Assembly: GCF_024231755.1 (NCBI RefSeq)
Contig: NZ_JAAEQH010000104.1
Location: forward strand, 1-64,000
From: Neptuniibacter sp.
GTDB taxonomy: Bacteria; Pseudomonadota; Gammaproteobacteria; Pseudomonadales; Balneatricaceae
Reading direction: 5' to 3'
DNA length: 64,000 nucleotides
Shown here: piece after piece, positions 40,969-52,416 of the stretch
How positions within the stretch are numbered: the first letter of the stretch is position 1
How the letters are laid out: each line of letters opens with the position of its first letter
Program-made: the position numbers and the translations under genes
Notes under the pieces: model-generated
What the model was told of the DNA's origin: nothing
Seen by the model: the letters and a program-made list of their open reading frames with translations, nothing else
Databases searched by the model: none

Positions 40969-42069
40969 ATGAGACGCCCTGTTCGAATTGCTGTTACTGG
41001 TGCAGCTGGTGCAATCAGCTATAGCCTTCTATTTAAAATTGCTGCGGGTGAAATGATGGGTAAGGATCAACCTGTCATTTTGCAGCTGGTTGAACTGCCA
41101 CATGCGATGGAAGCTCTGCGTGGTGTGGCGATGGAATTAATGGATTGTGCATATCCACTGCTACACACCATTACTTTGCATGACAATGTCGAAGATGGAT
41201 TTAAAGGTGCTCACTATGCACTTCTGGTCGGCGCCAAGCCGCGCGGCCCAGGTATGGAGCGTAGCGATCTGCTCGAAGAGAATGCTGAGATCTTTGCACG
41301 CCAGGGTAAAGCGCTGAATGATTTTGCTAACCGTGACGTAAAAGTTCTGGTTACTGGTAACCCAGCTAATACGAACGCGCTGATCGCAAGCCGTAATGCG
41401 CCGGATCTTAGCCCGTCTCAGTTTACTTGCCTAACCCGTTTAGACCATAACCGTGCGAAAGGCATTCTGGCAAATCACTGTGGTGCGACCACACGTGATA
41501 TTGGCGGCATTATGATCTGGGGTAATCATTCGGCTACACAGTATCCTGATCTTCACCAGGCAACTATCCTTGGTAAGCCTGCAATGGGGCAGATCGATAC
41601 TGGCTGGTATCGTGATGAGTTTATCCCTAAGGTCCAGAAACGTGGTGCAGAGATTATCGATGCGCGCGGTCAATCCAGTGCCGCATCTGCAGCTCAGGCG
41701 ATTGTTGACCAGATGCGCGATTGGGTTCTTGGTACTGATCCAGGTGAGATTATCAGCATGGGCATTCTGAGTGATGGCAGCTATGGTATCACCAAAGGCG
41801 TATTCTTCTCGTTCCCAGTACGTTGTAACTATGGTCGTTACCAGATTGTTCAGGATATTGAGGTTAATGAATTTAGCCGTCAGCGCCTGACAGCAACCGA
41901 GCAGGAACTGCTGGATGAGAAAGCGGTAGTTAACCATCTACTTCCTGAAGAAACTAAAGCCTCTCACGAGAACCTGACTATCTGTCTGCGCTCGGGTGTA
42001 ACACTGTATGCTGATGATGCGGGCCCGGATTCTGATAGCAAGTTTATGAGCACAAACCGAGTTATGTAA
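40969..42069 (+). CDS. mdh: malate dehydrogenase, type 2, with a C-terminal extension
   Basis: A 366-residue protein. NAD-binding [15 protein letters not shown], then [29 protein letters not shown], the catalytic His in [14 protein letters not shown], and the DHNRA motif. Type-2 MDH is usually about 326 residues ending near KHLL; here HLLPEE at about 323 is followed by some 40 extra residues. It oxidises malate to oxaloacetate in the TCA cycle. Own leader of about 130 bp and own terminator. Confidence 0.93.
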   Translation: MRRPVRIAVTGAAGAISYSLLFKIAAGEMMGKDQPVILQLVELPHAMEALRGVAMELMDCAYPLLHTITLHDNVEDGFKGAHYALLVGAKPRGPGMERSDLLEENAEIFARQGKALNDFANRDVKVLVTGNPANTNALIASRNAPDLSPSQFTCLTRLDHNRAKGILANHCGATTRDIGGIMIWGNHSATQYPDLHQATILGKPAMGQIDTGWYRDEFIPKVQKRGAEIIDARGQSSAASAAQAIVDQMRDWVLGTDPGEIISMGILSDGSYGITKGVFFSFPVRCNYGRYQIVQDIEVNEFSRQRLTATEQELLDEKAVVNHLLPEETKASHENLTICLRSGVTLYADDAGPDSDSKFMSTNRVM

Positions 42070-42124
42070 CCGGAAAACGTGCACTAAGCAGAGCGAACTT
42101 TTAAGTAAAAAAGTAACGCAAACT

Positions 42125-42153
42125 AAAAAGCCCCTCAATGAGGGGCTTTTTTT
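42125..42153. terminator. bidirectional terminator between mdh and rne
   Basis: AAAAAGCCCCT, CAATG loop, AGGGGCTTTTTTT. T-runs in both directions serve the convergent mdh and rne genes. Confidence 0.9.
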
Positions 42154-42185
42154 GTATCTAAACTTTGCATCTAAACATTAGTTGC

Positions 42186-44999
42186 TTAACTGTCAGCTTC
42201 CTGACGTTTACGAACTTCCCTTGGGTCATTCGGGGCACGTCTAGTACGGCGTTTACGGACAGGAGCTTCTTGTTCTGGCTGAGCCTGAGTTTCCTGCTCT
42301 ACAGTAGGCTCAGGAGTCTCTGCTTCAGCTGCGGGTTCAGTCTTTTCAGTTACTGCTTCAACTGGGGCTTCTTCTGTCTCTTCTTTAACAGTGGTTTCAA
42401 CTGGAGCGGCATCAGCAGATGTTGCGGATGCAGGTTCAGGTGCTTCACTTGTCGATTCAGTCTGCTCTGGTTCGGAGTTGTCCGCAGCAGGGGCTTTATC
42501 TTCAGCTTCTGCTGGAGATGGACTGTTTTCAGGCGCGCTGCTGGTGCTTTCAGCTGAAGATTCAGGTTCGGATGTTTTTTCCGGTGCTGACTCAGTGGTT
42601 TCAGTAGCGTCCTTAGTTGCAGTCTCAGCTGTAGCTTCAGTAGCTGTTTCAGCTTGTACCTGATCAGGTGCAGAAGTTTTAGTTGCCTTTTCTGCTTTAA
42701 CTTCAGGGGTCTCCTTTGTAGGATTCTCCTGTTTTTCAGCCGAAATATCTGCAGCAGGAGCCGCGTCTTTGCCAGCAGATGCATCTTTTGCTGAAGGCGC
42801 CTCTGCTGGAGTGTCTGCAACTACCTGCGATTCAGTTGCTGCTTGCGGCTGAGAGCCGGAGCGGGTAGCAGTGCGCTCTGAACTGCGACGACGACGACCG
42901 CGACGACGCGGGTTGCGTGGTGCTTCCTCTTTCTCTTCGGCAGATGTTTCATTTACCTGATTCAGGTCTTTCTTTGGCGTGGATTCGCCCTGATCAGATT
43001 CACCTTTGCGTTTGCGACGGCGGCGTCTACCTTTTTCTTCACCAGCTTCAGCTGTTGGTGGCATATCGGGTTCTGGTTGAACCGTAATGATCTCGTCGTT
43101 TTGCTTACGCTGCTTGTTGCGATCATTGTCGCGACGTCTGCGTTTGCGGCCAGAGTCGTTGCGATCGTTGCGCTCATTGCGTTTACGTTTCGGTTTTCTT
43201 TCTTTCTTATTCTCTTCTTTTGATTCTTCAACAGCAGGAGCTGGTTCTGCAGGTGCAGAAGAGCCGAAAATACCTTTAAACATACCGAATACACGGCTGC
43301 TCAGGGAGCTTGTTTCGGTAGGTGCTTGAGGTGCAGCTGGTTCTTTCTTAGCTGCGGCAGGCTCTGGAGTTGCTTCTGGGGCTGGAGTTTTTGGAGCTAC
43401 ACTGCGAACGGCTGCCTGTTCACGTGGAGCAGGTGCTTGAGTTGCCGCGCTGCCTACCTCCAGAGAGTCATTCTCTTCTGGTTCAGGCTGCATGGTATAG
43501 CTGGCATCATTCGTTGTGGCTACTGTATGGTCATCACGTAAGCGTACAACTTCGTAATGAGGCGTTTCCATATTCGGATTAGGAACAATTACCACGCGCA
43601 CGTCCTGACGTAACTCGATGTCATGAACTGCATGACGCTTCTCGTTAAGCAGGTAGGTTGCAACTGTTACAGGCAGAATTGCTCGGATCTGGGCTGTACG
43701 ATCTTTGCCGGATTCTTCTTCGATCAGGCGCAGGATGGAAAGTGCCAGAGATTCTGTATCACGAATAGTGCCTTGACCGCTACAACGAGGGCACACAACA
43801 CCGCGCGTTTCCGCAAGGGAAGGACGCAAGCGCTGGCGCGACATTTCTAATAGGCCAAACCGAGAGATGCGTCCCATTTGAACACGGGCGCGGTCCAGTT
43901 TAAGCGCATCACGCAAGCGGTTTTCCACTTCACGCTGGTTCTTGATCGGTGTCATATCGATAAAGTCGATAACAACCAAGCCGCCTATGTCACGCAGACG
44001 AAGTTGGCGAGCAATCTCGTCAGCGGCTTCAAGGTTTGTGTGCAGCGCTGTTTCTTCGATATCGCCACCGCGAGTAGCGCGTGCAGAGTTGATATCAATT
44101 GAAACCAATGCTTCTGTCGGATCGATCACAATTGAGCCGCCAGAAGGAAGTGTTACTTCGCGCTGGAACGCCGTCTCGATCTGAGTTTCGATCTGGAAGC
44201 GGTTAAATAGTGGTGTTTGTTCAGAGTAATGCTTGATCTTATTTTCATAAGTTGGCATTACCTGTTTTACGAAGTTCTTTGCATCTTCATAGACCTGTTG
44301 GTCATCGATAAGTACTTCGCCGATATCTGAGCGAAGATAGTCACGTACCGCACGGATGACTACATTGCTTTCCTGGTAGATCAAGAATGGAGCAGGTTTC
44401 TCTTCGGAAGCCTGTTTGATTGCAGTCCACAAAGTCTGGAGGTAATCAAAGTCCCACTGTAGCTCTTCGCTGCTGCGACCAACACCCGCTGTACGAACAA
44501 TAATGCCCATCTGTTTCGGGATGTTTACGCCTGACAAAGCTTCTTTAAGCTGTGTACGCTCTTCGCCTTCGATGCGACGGGAGATGCCGCCTGCACGAGG
44601 GTTGTTAGGCATCAGAACCAGGTAGCGCCCAGCCAAACTGATAAAGGTCGTCAGGGCTGCACCCTTATTGCCACGCTCCTCTTTATCAACCTGAACGATA
44701 ACTTCGGTGCCTTCTTTCATCACTTCTTTGATGTTTGGGCGAGAACCACGCGTTGGTGGTTGAGTGAAGTATTCGCGTGAGATCTCTTTCAGAGGCAGGA
44801 AACCGTGGCGCTCAGCACCATAGTCGACAAATGCAGCTTCAAGGCTTGGTTCAATACGGGTGATTTTGCCCTTATAGATATTGGCTTTTTTCTGCTCGCG
44901 CGAACCGGATTCGATATCCAGATCATATAGGCGCTGGCCATCTACCAGAGCTACACGCAACTCTTCAGGTTGAGTTGCGTTAATTAACATTCTTTTCAT
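42186..44999 (-). CDS. rne: ribonuclease E
   Basis: A 937-residue protein. N-terminal S1 domain (about 35-125), RNase H and DNase I-like domains with the metal Asp residues in [14 protein letters not shown] and [10 protein letters not shown] (near 303 and 346), and Zn-link Cys in CPRCSGQG (near 404). Residues about 520-937 are the disordered scaffold: Arg-rich RNA-binding blocks ([20 protein letters not shown]) and a long Glu/Ala/Thr/Pro low-complexity part, ending [11 protein letters not shown]. It makes the degradosome and matures rRNA and tRNA. Antisense ORFs here are artefacts of its biased composition. Confidence 0.97.
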   Translation of the reverse strand: MKRMLINATQPEELRVALVDGQRLYDLDIESGSREQKKANIYKGKITRIEPSLEAAFVDYGAERHGFLPLKEISREYFTQPPTRGSRPNIKEVMKEGTEVIVQVDKEERGNKGAALTTFISLAGRYLVLMPNNPRAGGISRRIEGEERTQLKEALSGVNIPKQMGIIVRTAGVGRSSEELQWDFDYLQTLWTAIKQASEEKPAPFLIYQESNVVIRAVRDYLRSDIGEVLIDDQQVYEDAKNFVKQVMPTYENKIKHYSEQTPLFNRFQIETQIETAFQREVTLPSGGSIVIDPTEALVSIDINSARATRGGDIEETALHTNLEAADEIARQLRLRDIGGLVVIDFIDMTPIKNQREVENRLRDALKLDRARVQMGRISRFGLLEMSRQRLRPSLAETRGVVCPRCSGQGTIRDTESLALSILRLIEEESGKDRTAQIRAILPVTVATYLLNEKRHAVHDIELRQDVRVVIVPNPNMETPHYEVVRLRDDHTVATTNDASYTMQPEPEENDSLEVGSAATQAPAPREQAAVRSVAPKTPAPEATPEPAAAKKEPAAPQAPTETSSLSSRVFGMFKGIFGSSAPAEPAPAVEESKEENKKERKPKRKRNERNDRNDSGRKRRRRDNDRNKQRKQNDEIITVQPEPDMPPTAEAGEEKGRRRRRKRKGESDQGESTPKKDLNQVNETSAEEKEEAPRNPRRRGRRRRSSERTATRSGSQPQAATESQVVADTPAEAPSAKDASAGKDAAPAADISAEKQENPTKETPEVKAEKATKTSAPDQVQAETATEATAETATKDATETTESAPEKTSEPESSAESTSSAPENSPSPAEAEDKAPAADNSEPEQTESTSEAPEPASATSADAAPVETTVKEETEEAPVEAVTEKTEPAAEAETPEPTVEQETQAQPEQEAPVRKRRTRRAPNDPREVRKRQEADS

Positions 45000-45000
45000 A

Positions 45001-45020
45001 GCGTTCTCGATGTAGAACGC
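45001..45020 (-). promoter_or_regulatory. hairpin over the rne ribosome-binding site
   Basis: GCGTTCT and AGAACGC are perfect 7-bp arms around a six-base loop, ending one base before the rne ATG. On the rne strand the likely Shine-Dalgarno GAG lies at the loop/stem edge, so the hairpin could block translation. RNase E autoregulates through its leader in E. coli; an analogous control is inferred. Confidence 0.45.
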
Positions 45021-45520
45021 TTTTCACACAGTATCTAAGCCAAGCAAAACCTGTCTTTTGGACTCAATAATGTCCCACTGATGTGGCATAAATGCTTCAT
45101 TTTAGGCCTTTCGGCAACCAAAACGACAAAATCTGCTCAAGCAAATAGTTTGGAGCAGGTATGATCTATCGCCCTTTCTCAGTGCTATTAATCAATACGC
45201 AATCGGCGTATCAATCGTCCGCAGTAGAGGAAACATCAGCCTATATATTTCTTCTTTCTAATTGTTACTGTCGGTGAGACAGGTTCCTGGCTAATGTGCG
45301 TCTCTACTTCCAACCGGTCTTACGGCCGACTGGGTGAAAAGCTTTCATAATTTATGTTCTTTGTTGCCGTGTTCATCTGGATCTGAACTTTTATTCCAGA
45401 GACTTACTCGCTGATTTAAGGCATTTGAAAAAAAGATAAAGCCAACAGCTTACGGCAGCGCTAGAATATAGCAGCTATCCCATTAGGCATCAATTCGCTA
45501 ATTTGGTTTTCATATTAAAC
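45021..45520. other. 500-bp divergent rne/rluC intergenic region
   Basis: No credible ORF. It must hold the rne leader and the promoters of both genes. A paired ACCGGTCTTACGGCCGACTGG segment around 45317-45338 can form a stem-loop and may be part of a structured rne leader. No promoter fits well enough to be named. Confidence 0.5.
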
Positions 45521-46486
45521 ATGTCGCAGCAGAGCAGTTCTGAGAACTCTAAAGTTCGTTTCGTTGAAATTACAGAAGATAATGAAGGGCAGAGGGTCGA
45601 TAATTTTCTGATTACCGCCCTTAAAGGTGTACCCAAAAGTCTTGTCTACCGGATATTGCGTAAAGGTGAGGTAAGGGTAAATAAAAAACGAGTTAAACCA
45701 GAATATCGTGTTCAACCCGGGGATCTGGTCAGAATACCTCCAGTCAGGGTGGCTGATCGCAAAGAACCTGCAAAAGTGGGCTCTAAACTGATTGATCAGC
45801 TTGAGGCAGCCATTCTTTATGAAGATAACGATCTGATCGTGGTCAATAAACCTTCAGGACTAGCTGTCCATGGTGGGAGCGGGATCAGCTTAGGGCTTAT
45901 CGAAAGCTTTCGGCAGATGCGTCCTCAGTGTAAATTCCTTGAGCTAGTTCATCGTCTTGATCGTGATACATCGGGCTGCATTCTGATTGCCAAGAAAAGA
46001 AGCGCTCTGAAGCTGATGCATGAATCCCTGCAAAAAAGCCGAATTACCAAAATCTATCATGCGCTTGTGATTGGTTCATGGTCAGAGCGCAAACGTAAAA
46101 TAGATGCTCCTTTGCGTAAAAATGAACTGAAATCGGGAGAGCGAGTCGTAAAGGTGGCAGCGGATGGCAAGGCCTGCCTGACGGAGTACAAAGTACTATC
46201 CCGCTTTGGTCGTGAGGCAACATTGGTTGAAGCTCGACCTATTACAGGGCGAACACATCAGATAAGGGTTCATTGTCAGTTTGCAGGTCATCCTATTGTC
46301 GGTGATGCAAAATACGGAACTGACAATGATAATGATGCGATGAAAGCACAAGGTTTTAATCGACTTTTTCTTCACGCAGCGGAATTGAGATTTCCACTGC
46401 CATCAGGTGGTCGCAAAGTTGTAGTGGCGCCACTTGAACTTCCGTTGCAAAAAGCGATTGGTAAATTAAAGAGTAAAAATGGCTAA
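45521..46486 (+). CDS. rluC: 23S rRNA pseudouridine synthase (955/2504/2580)
   Basis: From ATG 45521, 321 residues; an upstream TTG at 45503 is less likely. S4 RNA-binding domain at about 25-85 (SLVYRILRKGEVRVNKKRVKP), then the RluA-family catalytic motif HRLDRDTSGCILIAKK with the nucleophilic Asp, and RPITGRTHQIRVH. The rne-rluC pairing is typical of Gammaproteobacteria and supports RluC over RluD. Confidence 0.95.
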   Translation: MSQQSSSENSKVRFVEITEDNEGQRVDNFLITALKGVPKSLVYRILRKGEVRVNKKRVKPEYRVQPGDLVRIPPVRVADRKEPAKVGSKLIDQLEAAILYEDNDLIVVNKPSGLAVHGGSGISLGLIESFRQMRPQCKFLELVHRLDRDTSGCILIAKKRSALKLMHESLQKSRITKIYHALVIGSWSERKRKIDAPLRKNELKSGERVVKVAADGKACLTEYKVLSRFGREATLVEARPITGRTHQIRVHCQFAGHPIVGDAKYGTDNDNDAMKAQGFNRLFLHAAELRFPLPSGGRKVVVAPLELPLQKAIGKLKSKNG

Positions 46487-46501
46487 CAGGCTTTTCTCTA
46501 A

Positions 46502-47602
46502 ATGAGTGACATAGTTTTAAGAGACAATATTTATAACACTGCCGATCGTTTGTTACTGGCAGGCATTCAGCCCACGACTGAACTTATTTCTCAGTCTATC
46601 GATGCACCAAGTTCGGAAGTAGAAAATCATTTTAAAGAGTGGTGGTCATTAGTTCCTGAGCGTTTATCAATAGCGGGGGAAGTACTGTCGGTTCCTGATG
46701 TCCCTGATTCATTAATACAGGCCTTCTCTCGTGTCTGGCAGCAAGCAGTTCAGGAGGCAAATAGTAAGCTTGTTGCAGAGAAGCATCGCGAAGAGGTAGG
46801 GATCGATGCTGTAAAACGTGAAGCTGACGAAACAATTATGGAGTCCCGAGGGAAACTTCAGGATCTCGAGGATAGACTTCGCGCCGAGCAGAATAAGCGT
46901 GAAGAGGTCCATTCGCAGATAAAAGGTCTTGAGGCAGAAATAGAAGTTCTGAAGGCTAATTTGGCTGCGGAAACGTCTCAGCGTAAGCAAGAAGAGCAGT
47001 CACGCTTAAATGTTGAGCAGGAATTGAATCATCTGCGAAAAACCTACGATGACAGTAAGAGAACTTTTGATCAGCGGATTAAAGACGAGCAGCGGCATAC
47101 ATTGGATGCGATTAGTAAAGCTGATGCTGATGTCCGTTATTATCGAGGGGCGCTTGAGAAGCTGCGTGATGAGGTGGGTAAAAAAGAATCAGCACTGACA
47201 AAGTCTATCCATGACCTCCAGGCTGAGCTGGCACGTAAAGATGTGAAAAGTGATACCCAGAAAACTCAGATTAAAAGTCTTGAGGATGAGCTTAAGCGAA
47301 TTAAGACAGACAGCTCAGGTCAGAGTCGGGATCTCTCTAAAATCAACTCAAAGCTCTTATCTGAATCTAATAAAAACAAGCGCTTAGAAGATAAAATTAA
47401 AGAGATTGAGGAAGAGCTCAGAAAGGCAAGGCAGAAGCAGGTTGCGACTTCAAACGAACAATCCCGCCGTGAAAGTAATATTCGCAGCCAATATAAGGAT
47501 AAAGAGGAAGAGTTGGTGCGATCTCTGGCTAAAATATCCAGCCTGGAGAAGAAAATCATTGCTCAGGACGAAGAGATTAGAAGATTAAATAGCCGGCCTT
47601 AA
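46502..47602 (+). CDS. KfrA-like DNA-binding coiled-coil protein
   Basis: A 366-residue protein. Residues about 5-95 resemble the KfrA N-terminal domain (IYNTADRLLLAGIQPTTELI and EVENHFKEWWSLVPERL, PF11740), a helical DNA-binding module. The rest (about 105-365) is an uninterrupted Glu/Lys/Arg-rich coiled coil. Plasmid KfrA binds DNA and forms filaments, but chromosomal versions have unknown roles. It lies 15 bases after rluC, so it is likely co-transcribed. Confidence 0.8.
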   Translation: MSDIVLRDNIYNTADRLLLAGIQPTTELISQSIDAPSSEVENHFKEWWSLVPERLSIAGEVLSVPDVPDSLIQAFSRVWQQAVQEANSKLVAEKHREEVGIDAVKREADETIMESRGKLQDLEDRLRAEQNKREEVHSQIKGLEAEIEVLKANLAAETSQRKQEEQSRLNVEQELNHLRKTYDDSKRTFDQRIKDEQRHTLDAISKADADVRYYRGALEKLRDEVGKKESALTKSIHDLQAELARKDVKSDTQKTQIKSLEDELKRIKTDSSGQSRDLSKINSKLLSESNKNKRLEDKIKEIEEELRKARQKQVATSNEQSRRESNIRSQYKDKEEELVRSLAKISSLEKKIIAQDEEIRRLNSRP

Positions 47603-47611
47603 GTCTGTTAG

Positions 47612-48685
<1,074 letters not shown>

Positions 48686-48710
48686 ATCAGCTCTGCGTTT
48701 AGCATGATGA

Positions 48711-48737
48711 AAAGCTCTGTAATCAGGGCTTTTTTTA
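48711..48737 (+). terminator. cysB terminator
   Basis: AAAGCTCTG, TAAT loop, CAGGGCTTT, then TTTTT. One wobble; strong terminator. Confidence 0.8.
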
Positions 48738-48787
48738 TGTCTGAGATTCAGGTTTATACTTAAATTACGCAAGTAGAGGAGTGTGTC

Positions 48788-49402
48788 TTGGATTTACATC
48801 TATATAAAGGCGAATGGGTTCAGGGTGAGTCGGATTTAGCTGATCTCAACTTGATGCTGGTTTTTCAGGTGAACTGCCCGGGCTGTTTGGCCCACGCTTT
48901 ACCTTTGCTCCAGGTTTTAGCGGATGAATATCCCGATATTAACTGTTTTGCCTTATCTACCGCATTTGAAGACTTCGCATTAAACACTTTAGAAAATACT
49001 CAAAGCCTAATCGCAGAGGGTGAGCTGACGCCTGCAAGTAAGCGTTATTTTTCGCGACTAGGACAGTTCGAGTTGCCTTATCGGATTGAAGTGCCGGTTG
49101 TTATGGATCTCTTCCTCTCTGGTGATGAAATTTCAAGTCTAACGGTCAGCTTTATCAAAAATATTGATCAAGGCAGTTTATCAAGCAAAATGTCTCAGCA
49201 GCTCCGTCATCAATTCAATCAGAGGTTCCTGCCAGTAGCTATGACCGGAAGAACCTTTCTCAATAATGAGATGCAGGGAACGCCCAGTTGGTTCGTGTTT
49301 GATAAGAAGATGAATATTCTGGAAAGCTGGTTTGGACATAAGGAGAAGGAGTGGGTTAGGGCAAGAGTCCAGCATTCTATTGATGGCTTGAGCTTGGATT
49401 AA
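48788..49402 (+). CDS. thioredoxin-fold protein with CPGC motif
   Basis: TTG start behind AGAGGAGTG; 204 residues. Strand-turn LNLMLVFQVNCPGCLAHALPL is a thioredoxin-like beta-alpha with active-site Cys-Pro-Gly-Cys (near residues 30-33). The C-terminal TPSWFVFDKKMNILESWFG contains the cis-Pro loop. No signal peptide, so it is a cytoplasmic peroxiredoxin/TlpA-like protein. The uncommon CPGC sequence and TTG start are odd. Partner unknown. Confidence 0.75.
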   Translation: MDLHLYKGEWVQGESDLADLNLMLVFQVNCPGCLAHALPLLQVLADEYPDINCFALSTAFEDFALNTLENTQSLIAEGELTPASKRYFSRLGQFELPYRIEVPVVMDLFLSGDEISSLTVSFIKNIDQGSLSSKMSQQLRHQFNQRFLPVAMTGRTFLNNEMQGTPSWFVFDKKMNILESWFGHKEKEWVRARVQHSIDGLSLD

Positions 49403-49630
49403 TTGCTCACTAGCTAAGTTGAACTAAGTAGTTTTGAAATTGTTTGTGGGGAAGAAAAAGCGGGAATTTCTTAATGTTAAGAGGAGTAGGGTATTTCAGC
49501 GCTAATGCTTTCAATGCAAACGATTGATATCAACAGCATTCAGATTATTCTTAAACTATTATTATTGTGTGGTTTTTGTACTGTTATTTGAGATAAAACA
49601 CTCAAAAGTAAGAAATAAGTGCCGATAGGT

Positions 49631-49659
49631 TTGTAATCTTGCAGCGCGCGAGATATAAA
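49631..49659 (+). promoter_or_regulatory. promoter of the six-gene signalling operon
   Basis: TTGTAA (49631-49636), 17-base spacer with a GC-rich GCAGCGCGCG discriminator-like segment, TATAAA (49654-49659). It lies 57 bases before the first gene. The remainder of the 313-bp gap (49403-49715) holds no ORF and no other obvious signal. Confidence 0.6.
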
Positions 49660-49715
49660 AAGCAAACGCCTGTTTGGATATACTCCAATAACTACAACAA
49701 AGCAGGAGCACATTT

Positions 49716-50180
49716 GTGAATTCTCCGATTTGGGATGCCCTAGCTGATTGGGAACTTAATGCCGATTTTGACAGCCCTAATACGTCGCGTATCCAGGCTG
49801 CATTTGATGCCCAGCATTCCAAGTATCTTATCTACAAGGGACATCAGGGCAAAAGGATTCTTTATCACTTTACCCGTATGGTTGCAGCTGATCCGGATTC
49901 CTTAAGGCTACACACTAAACGCATCTATCTCTCTATAGCCTGTTTTCATAGAGACTCGTTGGAAGGAGCTTTCGCTGATTTCCTTTTGGTTCTGGGTAAG
50001 AGAGGCCCGAAATTACGCCAACGCTTATTTGAACAAGCACGTTCGGTTATGAAACCCAAGGTTCGTAATATTATCCAACGGGCTATTGAAGAGGATGACC
50101 TGAGTGAGCTGTCTAAACTATCTACAAAGTATTCTGTGTTGATCGATGGGCGTTTTCAGCCTGCTAGCTTAAATACATGA
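49716..50180 (+). CDS. hypothetical protein, first gene of the signalling operon
   Basis: GTG 49716 with GCAGGAGCACATTT in front; 154 residues. Helical, with conserved-looking aromatic and Arg positions (YLIYKGHQGKRILYHFTRM, HTKRIYLSIACFHRD, KRGPKLRQRLFEQARSVM). No family recognised. Possibly a scaffold for the following regulators. Confidence 0.6.
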   Translation: MNSPIWDALADWELNADFDSPNTSRIQAAFDAQHSKYLIYKGHQGKRILYHFTRMVAADPDSLRLHTKRIYLSIACFHRDSLEGAFADFLLVLGKRGPKLRQRLFEQARSVMKPKVRNIIQRAIEEDDLSELSKLSTKYSVLIDGRFQPASLNT

Positions 50181-50208
50181 GGCTGATACAGGTTAAGGGC
50201 AATAGTTA

Positions 50209-51684
50209 ATGAGCGCTGTCGATAAGCAGAATTTGCTGAAAAATATCAGACGAGTGGCTATTGATGGATTCACTGGTCCTAATCTTGCCATGCTTGAATA
50301 TTGTTTATCGTCTGCTGTTGACTGTGAGCTTGTTAATTCTGTTGATGCAGATATTGTGATTTTAAATGGTGATCAGCCTGTTGCAGAGGTTGATCTACAA
50401 AAAAAGGCCCTGGAGCGTTATTCGGGATCTAAAATTGTTATCAGTGTAAAAGATCTGGAGTGGCCTGGGTTTATTCTGCTCAAGAAGCCTCATACATCGG
50501 ATCAGTTGTTAGCAACAATCCGCTCCATTAAAACCGCTATAGGACAAAATAAAGAAAAGGTTGTACCAGAAAGTAAAGGAAGTAGTGTAATACAACCGGA
50601 GAATCTGGATTTTTATCGCGGGGGGAAATACTCCCGCAAGCGTCAGGGTGAAGCGTTAAAGCAGAAGTTAATGCGTGGAAACCTTGTAGTGAATGCTGCT
50701 GATCGCCTGGTGCAAAAGATCGAAATTGATCTTAAGGCTCAGGAAGCAGAGCTACAAGCGAAGCTCGAAGAAGAGAAACGCAAGCAGGTGGAGCGTGAGA
50801 AGGCTAAACGGAAAGAGCAAAAAATACGTGAACTGAAAAAGAAGAAGCTTGAAGAGAAGCGGCTAGAGGCTAAACGGAAGAAGCTAGCTGAGGAAAAGGC
50901 GAGAAAGCTTGAGGAAAAGAAAAAGCAGCTTGCTGAAGAAAAAGCGACAAAGCTTAAGCAGCAGTTAAAAGAGCATCAGCGAAAAAAACAGCAAGCTAAA
51001 GCCCTAAAGCAACGCCAGATAGAAGTAAAAAAGAAAAAAAATAAAGAAGATTCCCGTGCAGCAGAAGTAGCAACTGATGCACCTTTGACTGAGCAGATAA
51101 TTCTACAACGTTGCGGCAATTTGGCCGATGTGGATATGACTCAGCATGAAGAGCGGCGAAGAATTTTCTTGAATCCAGAAGGTTTACTTTTGGGTACAAT
51201 GAAGGAAGCGGAACAGCTTTCCAAGAAACTAGAGCGTGTAGTAGAAATATCAGGCTTGCCTGGGAAAATGCTGGTATCAGCAGAAGCGGGTGAATTTTAC
51301 TTTACCTTTGCCGATGATTTCCTGAATCAGCTTTCTCTTACTAAGTTTGGTTTTGCTGAACTTGAATTAGAGCCGCTTGAAGACACTGAGTTTGACGCTG
51401 GTGAATTCTCCAGCGAGGCTGTCGATTCGTTACTTTGGAAGGTAGCTATCTGGACAGCAAGAGGAAAAATATTTCAGGGAATGGACCCCGAGAAAGTGCT
51501 ACAACTGAAAACGCAACCCGATTTTACCCGCTTTATCATGCTGCCTAGTGGTAAGGAGATCAGTGATCTTTGGTCAGGGCATCAGTTGTCTGCGTTAGAT
51601 GTTGTTAGGATACTGGATATCCCTCAGCGTTATGTATTTTCGTTTATGTCAGGGGCTTTTTTGCTAGGATGGTTTCAGGAATGA
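50209..51684 (+). CDS. receiver-like domain plus Lys/Glu-rich coiled-coil protein
   Basis: A 491-residue protein. Residues about 10-110 resemble a degenerate CheY-like receiver (RRVAIDGFTGPNLAMLEYCL, DADIVILNGDQ, KIVISVKDLEWPGFILLKKPHTSDQLLATI): strand order and the KP loop Lys fit, but the phospho-Asp context is altered. Residues about 160-285 are a highly charged coiled coil (Lys, Glu, Gln, Arg). Residues about 300-491 form a separate domain of unknown type with an LSALDVVRILDIPQRYVFSF end. It probably couples signal sensing to assembly. Confidence 0.6.
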   Translation: MSAVDKQNLLKNIRRVAIDGFTGPNLAMLEYCLSSAVDCELVNSVDADIVILNGDQPVAEVDLQKKALERYSGSKIVISVKDLEWPGFILLKKPHTSDQLLATIRSIKTAIGQNKEKVVPESKGSSVIQPENLDFYRGGKYSRKRQGEALKQKLMRGNLVVNAADRLVQKIEIDLKAQEAELQAKLEEEKRKQVEREKAKRKEQKIRELKKKKLEEKRLEAKRKKLAEEKARKLEEKKKQLAEEKATKLKQQLKEHQRKKQQAKALKQRQIEVKKKKNKEDSRAAEVATDAPLTEQIILQRCGNLADVDMTQHEERRRIFLNPEGLLLGTMKEAEQLSKKLERVVEISGLPGKMLVSAEAGEFYFTFADDFLNQLSLTKFGFAELELEPLEDTEFDAGEFSSEAVDSLLWKVAIWTARGKIFQGMDPEKVLQLKTQPDFTRFIMLPSGKEISDLWSGHQLSALDVVRILDIPQRYVFSFMSGAFLLGWFQE

Positions 51685-51718
51685 AGCCACATATGACGAA
51701 TGGTTTCGGAGTTAATTT

Positions 51719-52351
51719 GTGACAAGTGCAACGATCCAGAATCAATTTATACAGATTTGCCCTGCCGGGGCTTTTTACGCGACGGTTGGTTCTGAGCCTG
51801 ATGACGCCCGTGCGTTGTTATTGCAGCTTTTAAGTTCGGATGTTTCATTACCATTTAGTGAAGAGTTGGTGATGGAGCTTTCCGATCTGGAACGGGATGA
51901 AGCTCAAGAGTTATTCCAAAAGCTACAGGATAAAAACTTTATTCAATTGGTTAAAAATCCTAGCCGGGTTATTAGCGAGCCTTTGGAGAAAGCTTTACCA
52001 GAGTTGCTAGCTGGCTTGTCCAGTTCAGGAAAAGTGGCCCTGGCTGATGACCACGGTTTCTGTTTGGGTTCTACTGGATATGAAGCTGATCATGCCGACG
52101 CTCTCTGTGCTTTAGCTGCAGATTTGAGCTCTTTACATGAAAGGCACCGATTATTATTGAATCGTGACCTCACTATGATGGGTGAGTCATGGGGAATGCT
52201 TGATCCTGTAGGTTTAAGTCAGGTAGGTTTTTGGGTGATTCATTTGGGACATCAGCGCTTTGTGCTGGTCATCGATCAGATGCCTAAATTGAATCAGGGG
52301 AATTATGTCGATTTATTAAGTGTTTTGGCGAGACGTTATCTGGACTATTGA
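51719..52351 (+). CDS. wHTH-like plus roadblock-like protein
   Basis: GTG 51719 behind CGGAGTTAATTT; 210 residues. The first about 85 residues look winged-helix-like (VMELSDLERDEAQELFQKLQDKNFIQL). Residues about 95-205 have the roadblock/LC7 pattern: KVALADDHGFCLGSTGYEADHADALCALAADL and GFWVIHLGHQRFVLVI. It is divergent from the next, clearer roadblock gene. Roadblock proteins regulate Ras-like GTPases such as MglA. Confidence 0.55.
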   Translation: MTSATIQNQFIQICPAGAFYATVGSEPDDARALLLQLLSSDVSLPFSEELVMELSDLERDEAQELFQKLQDKNFIQLVKNPSRVISEPLEKALPELLAGLSSSGKVALADDHGFCLGSTGYEADHADALCALAADLSSLHERHRLLLNRDLTMMGESWGMLDPVGLSQVGFWVIHLGHQRFVLVIDQMPKLNQGNYVDLLSVLARRYLDY

Positions 52352-52416
52352 TATTCATCAATGAGCTTTTTTCAGATTACTGTAATTTTATGCCGTTACG
52401 TTAAAGGAGTATGTAT

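Noticed and set aside
42165-43582. Several ORFs antisense to the 3' half of rne, some over 100 residues
   Set aside because: They mirror the low-complexity scaffold codons of RNase E; their products are Ser/Phe/Cys or Leu/Gln-rich with no domain, no ribosome sites and no codon bias.
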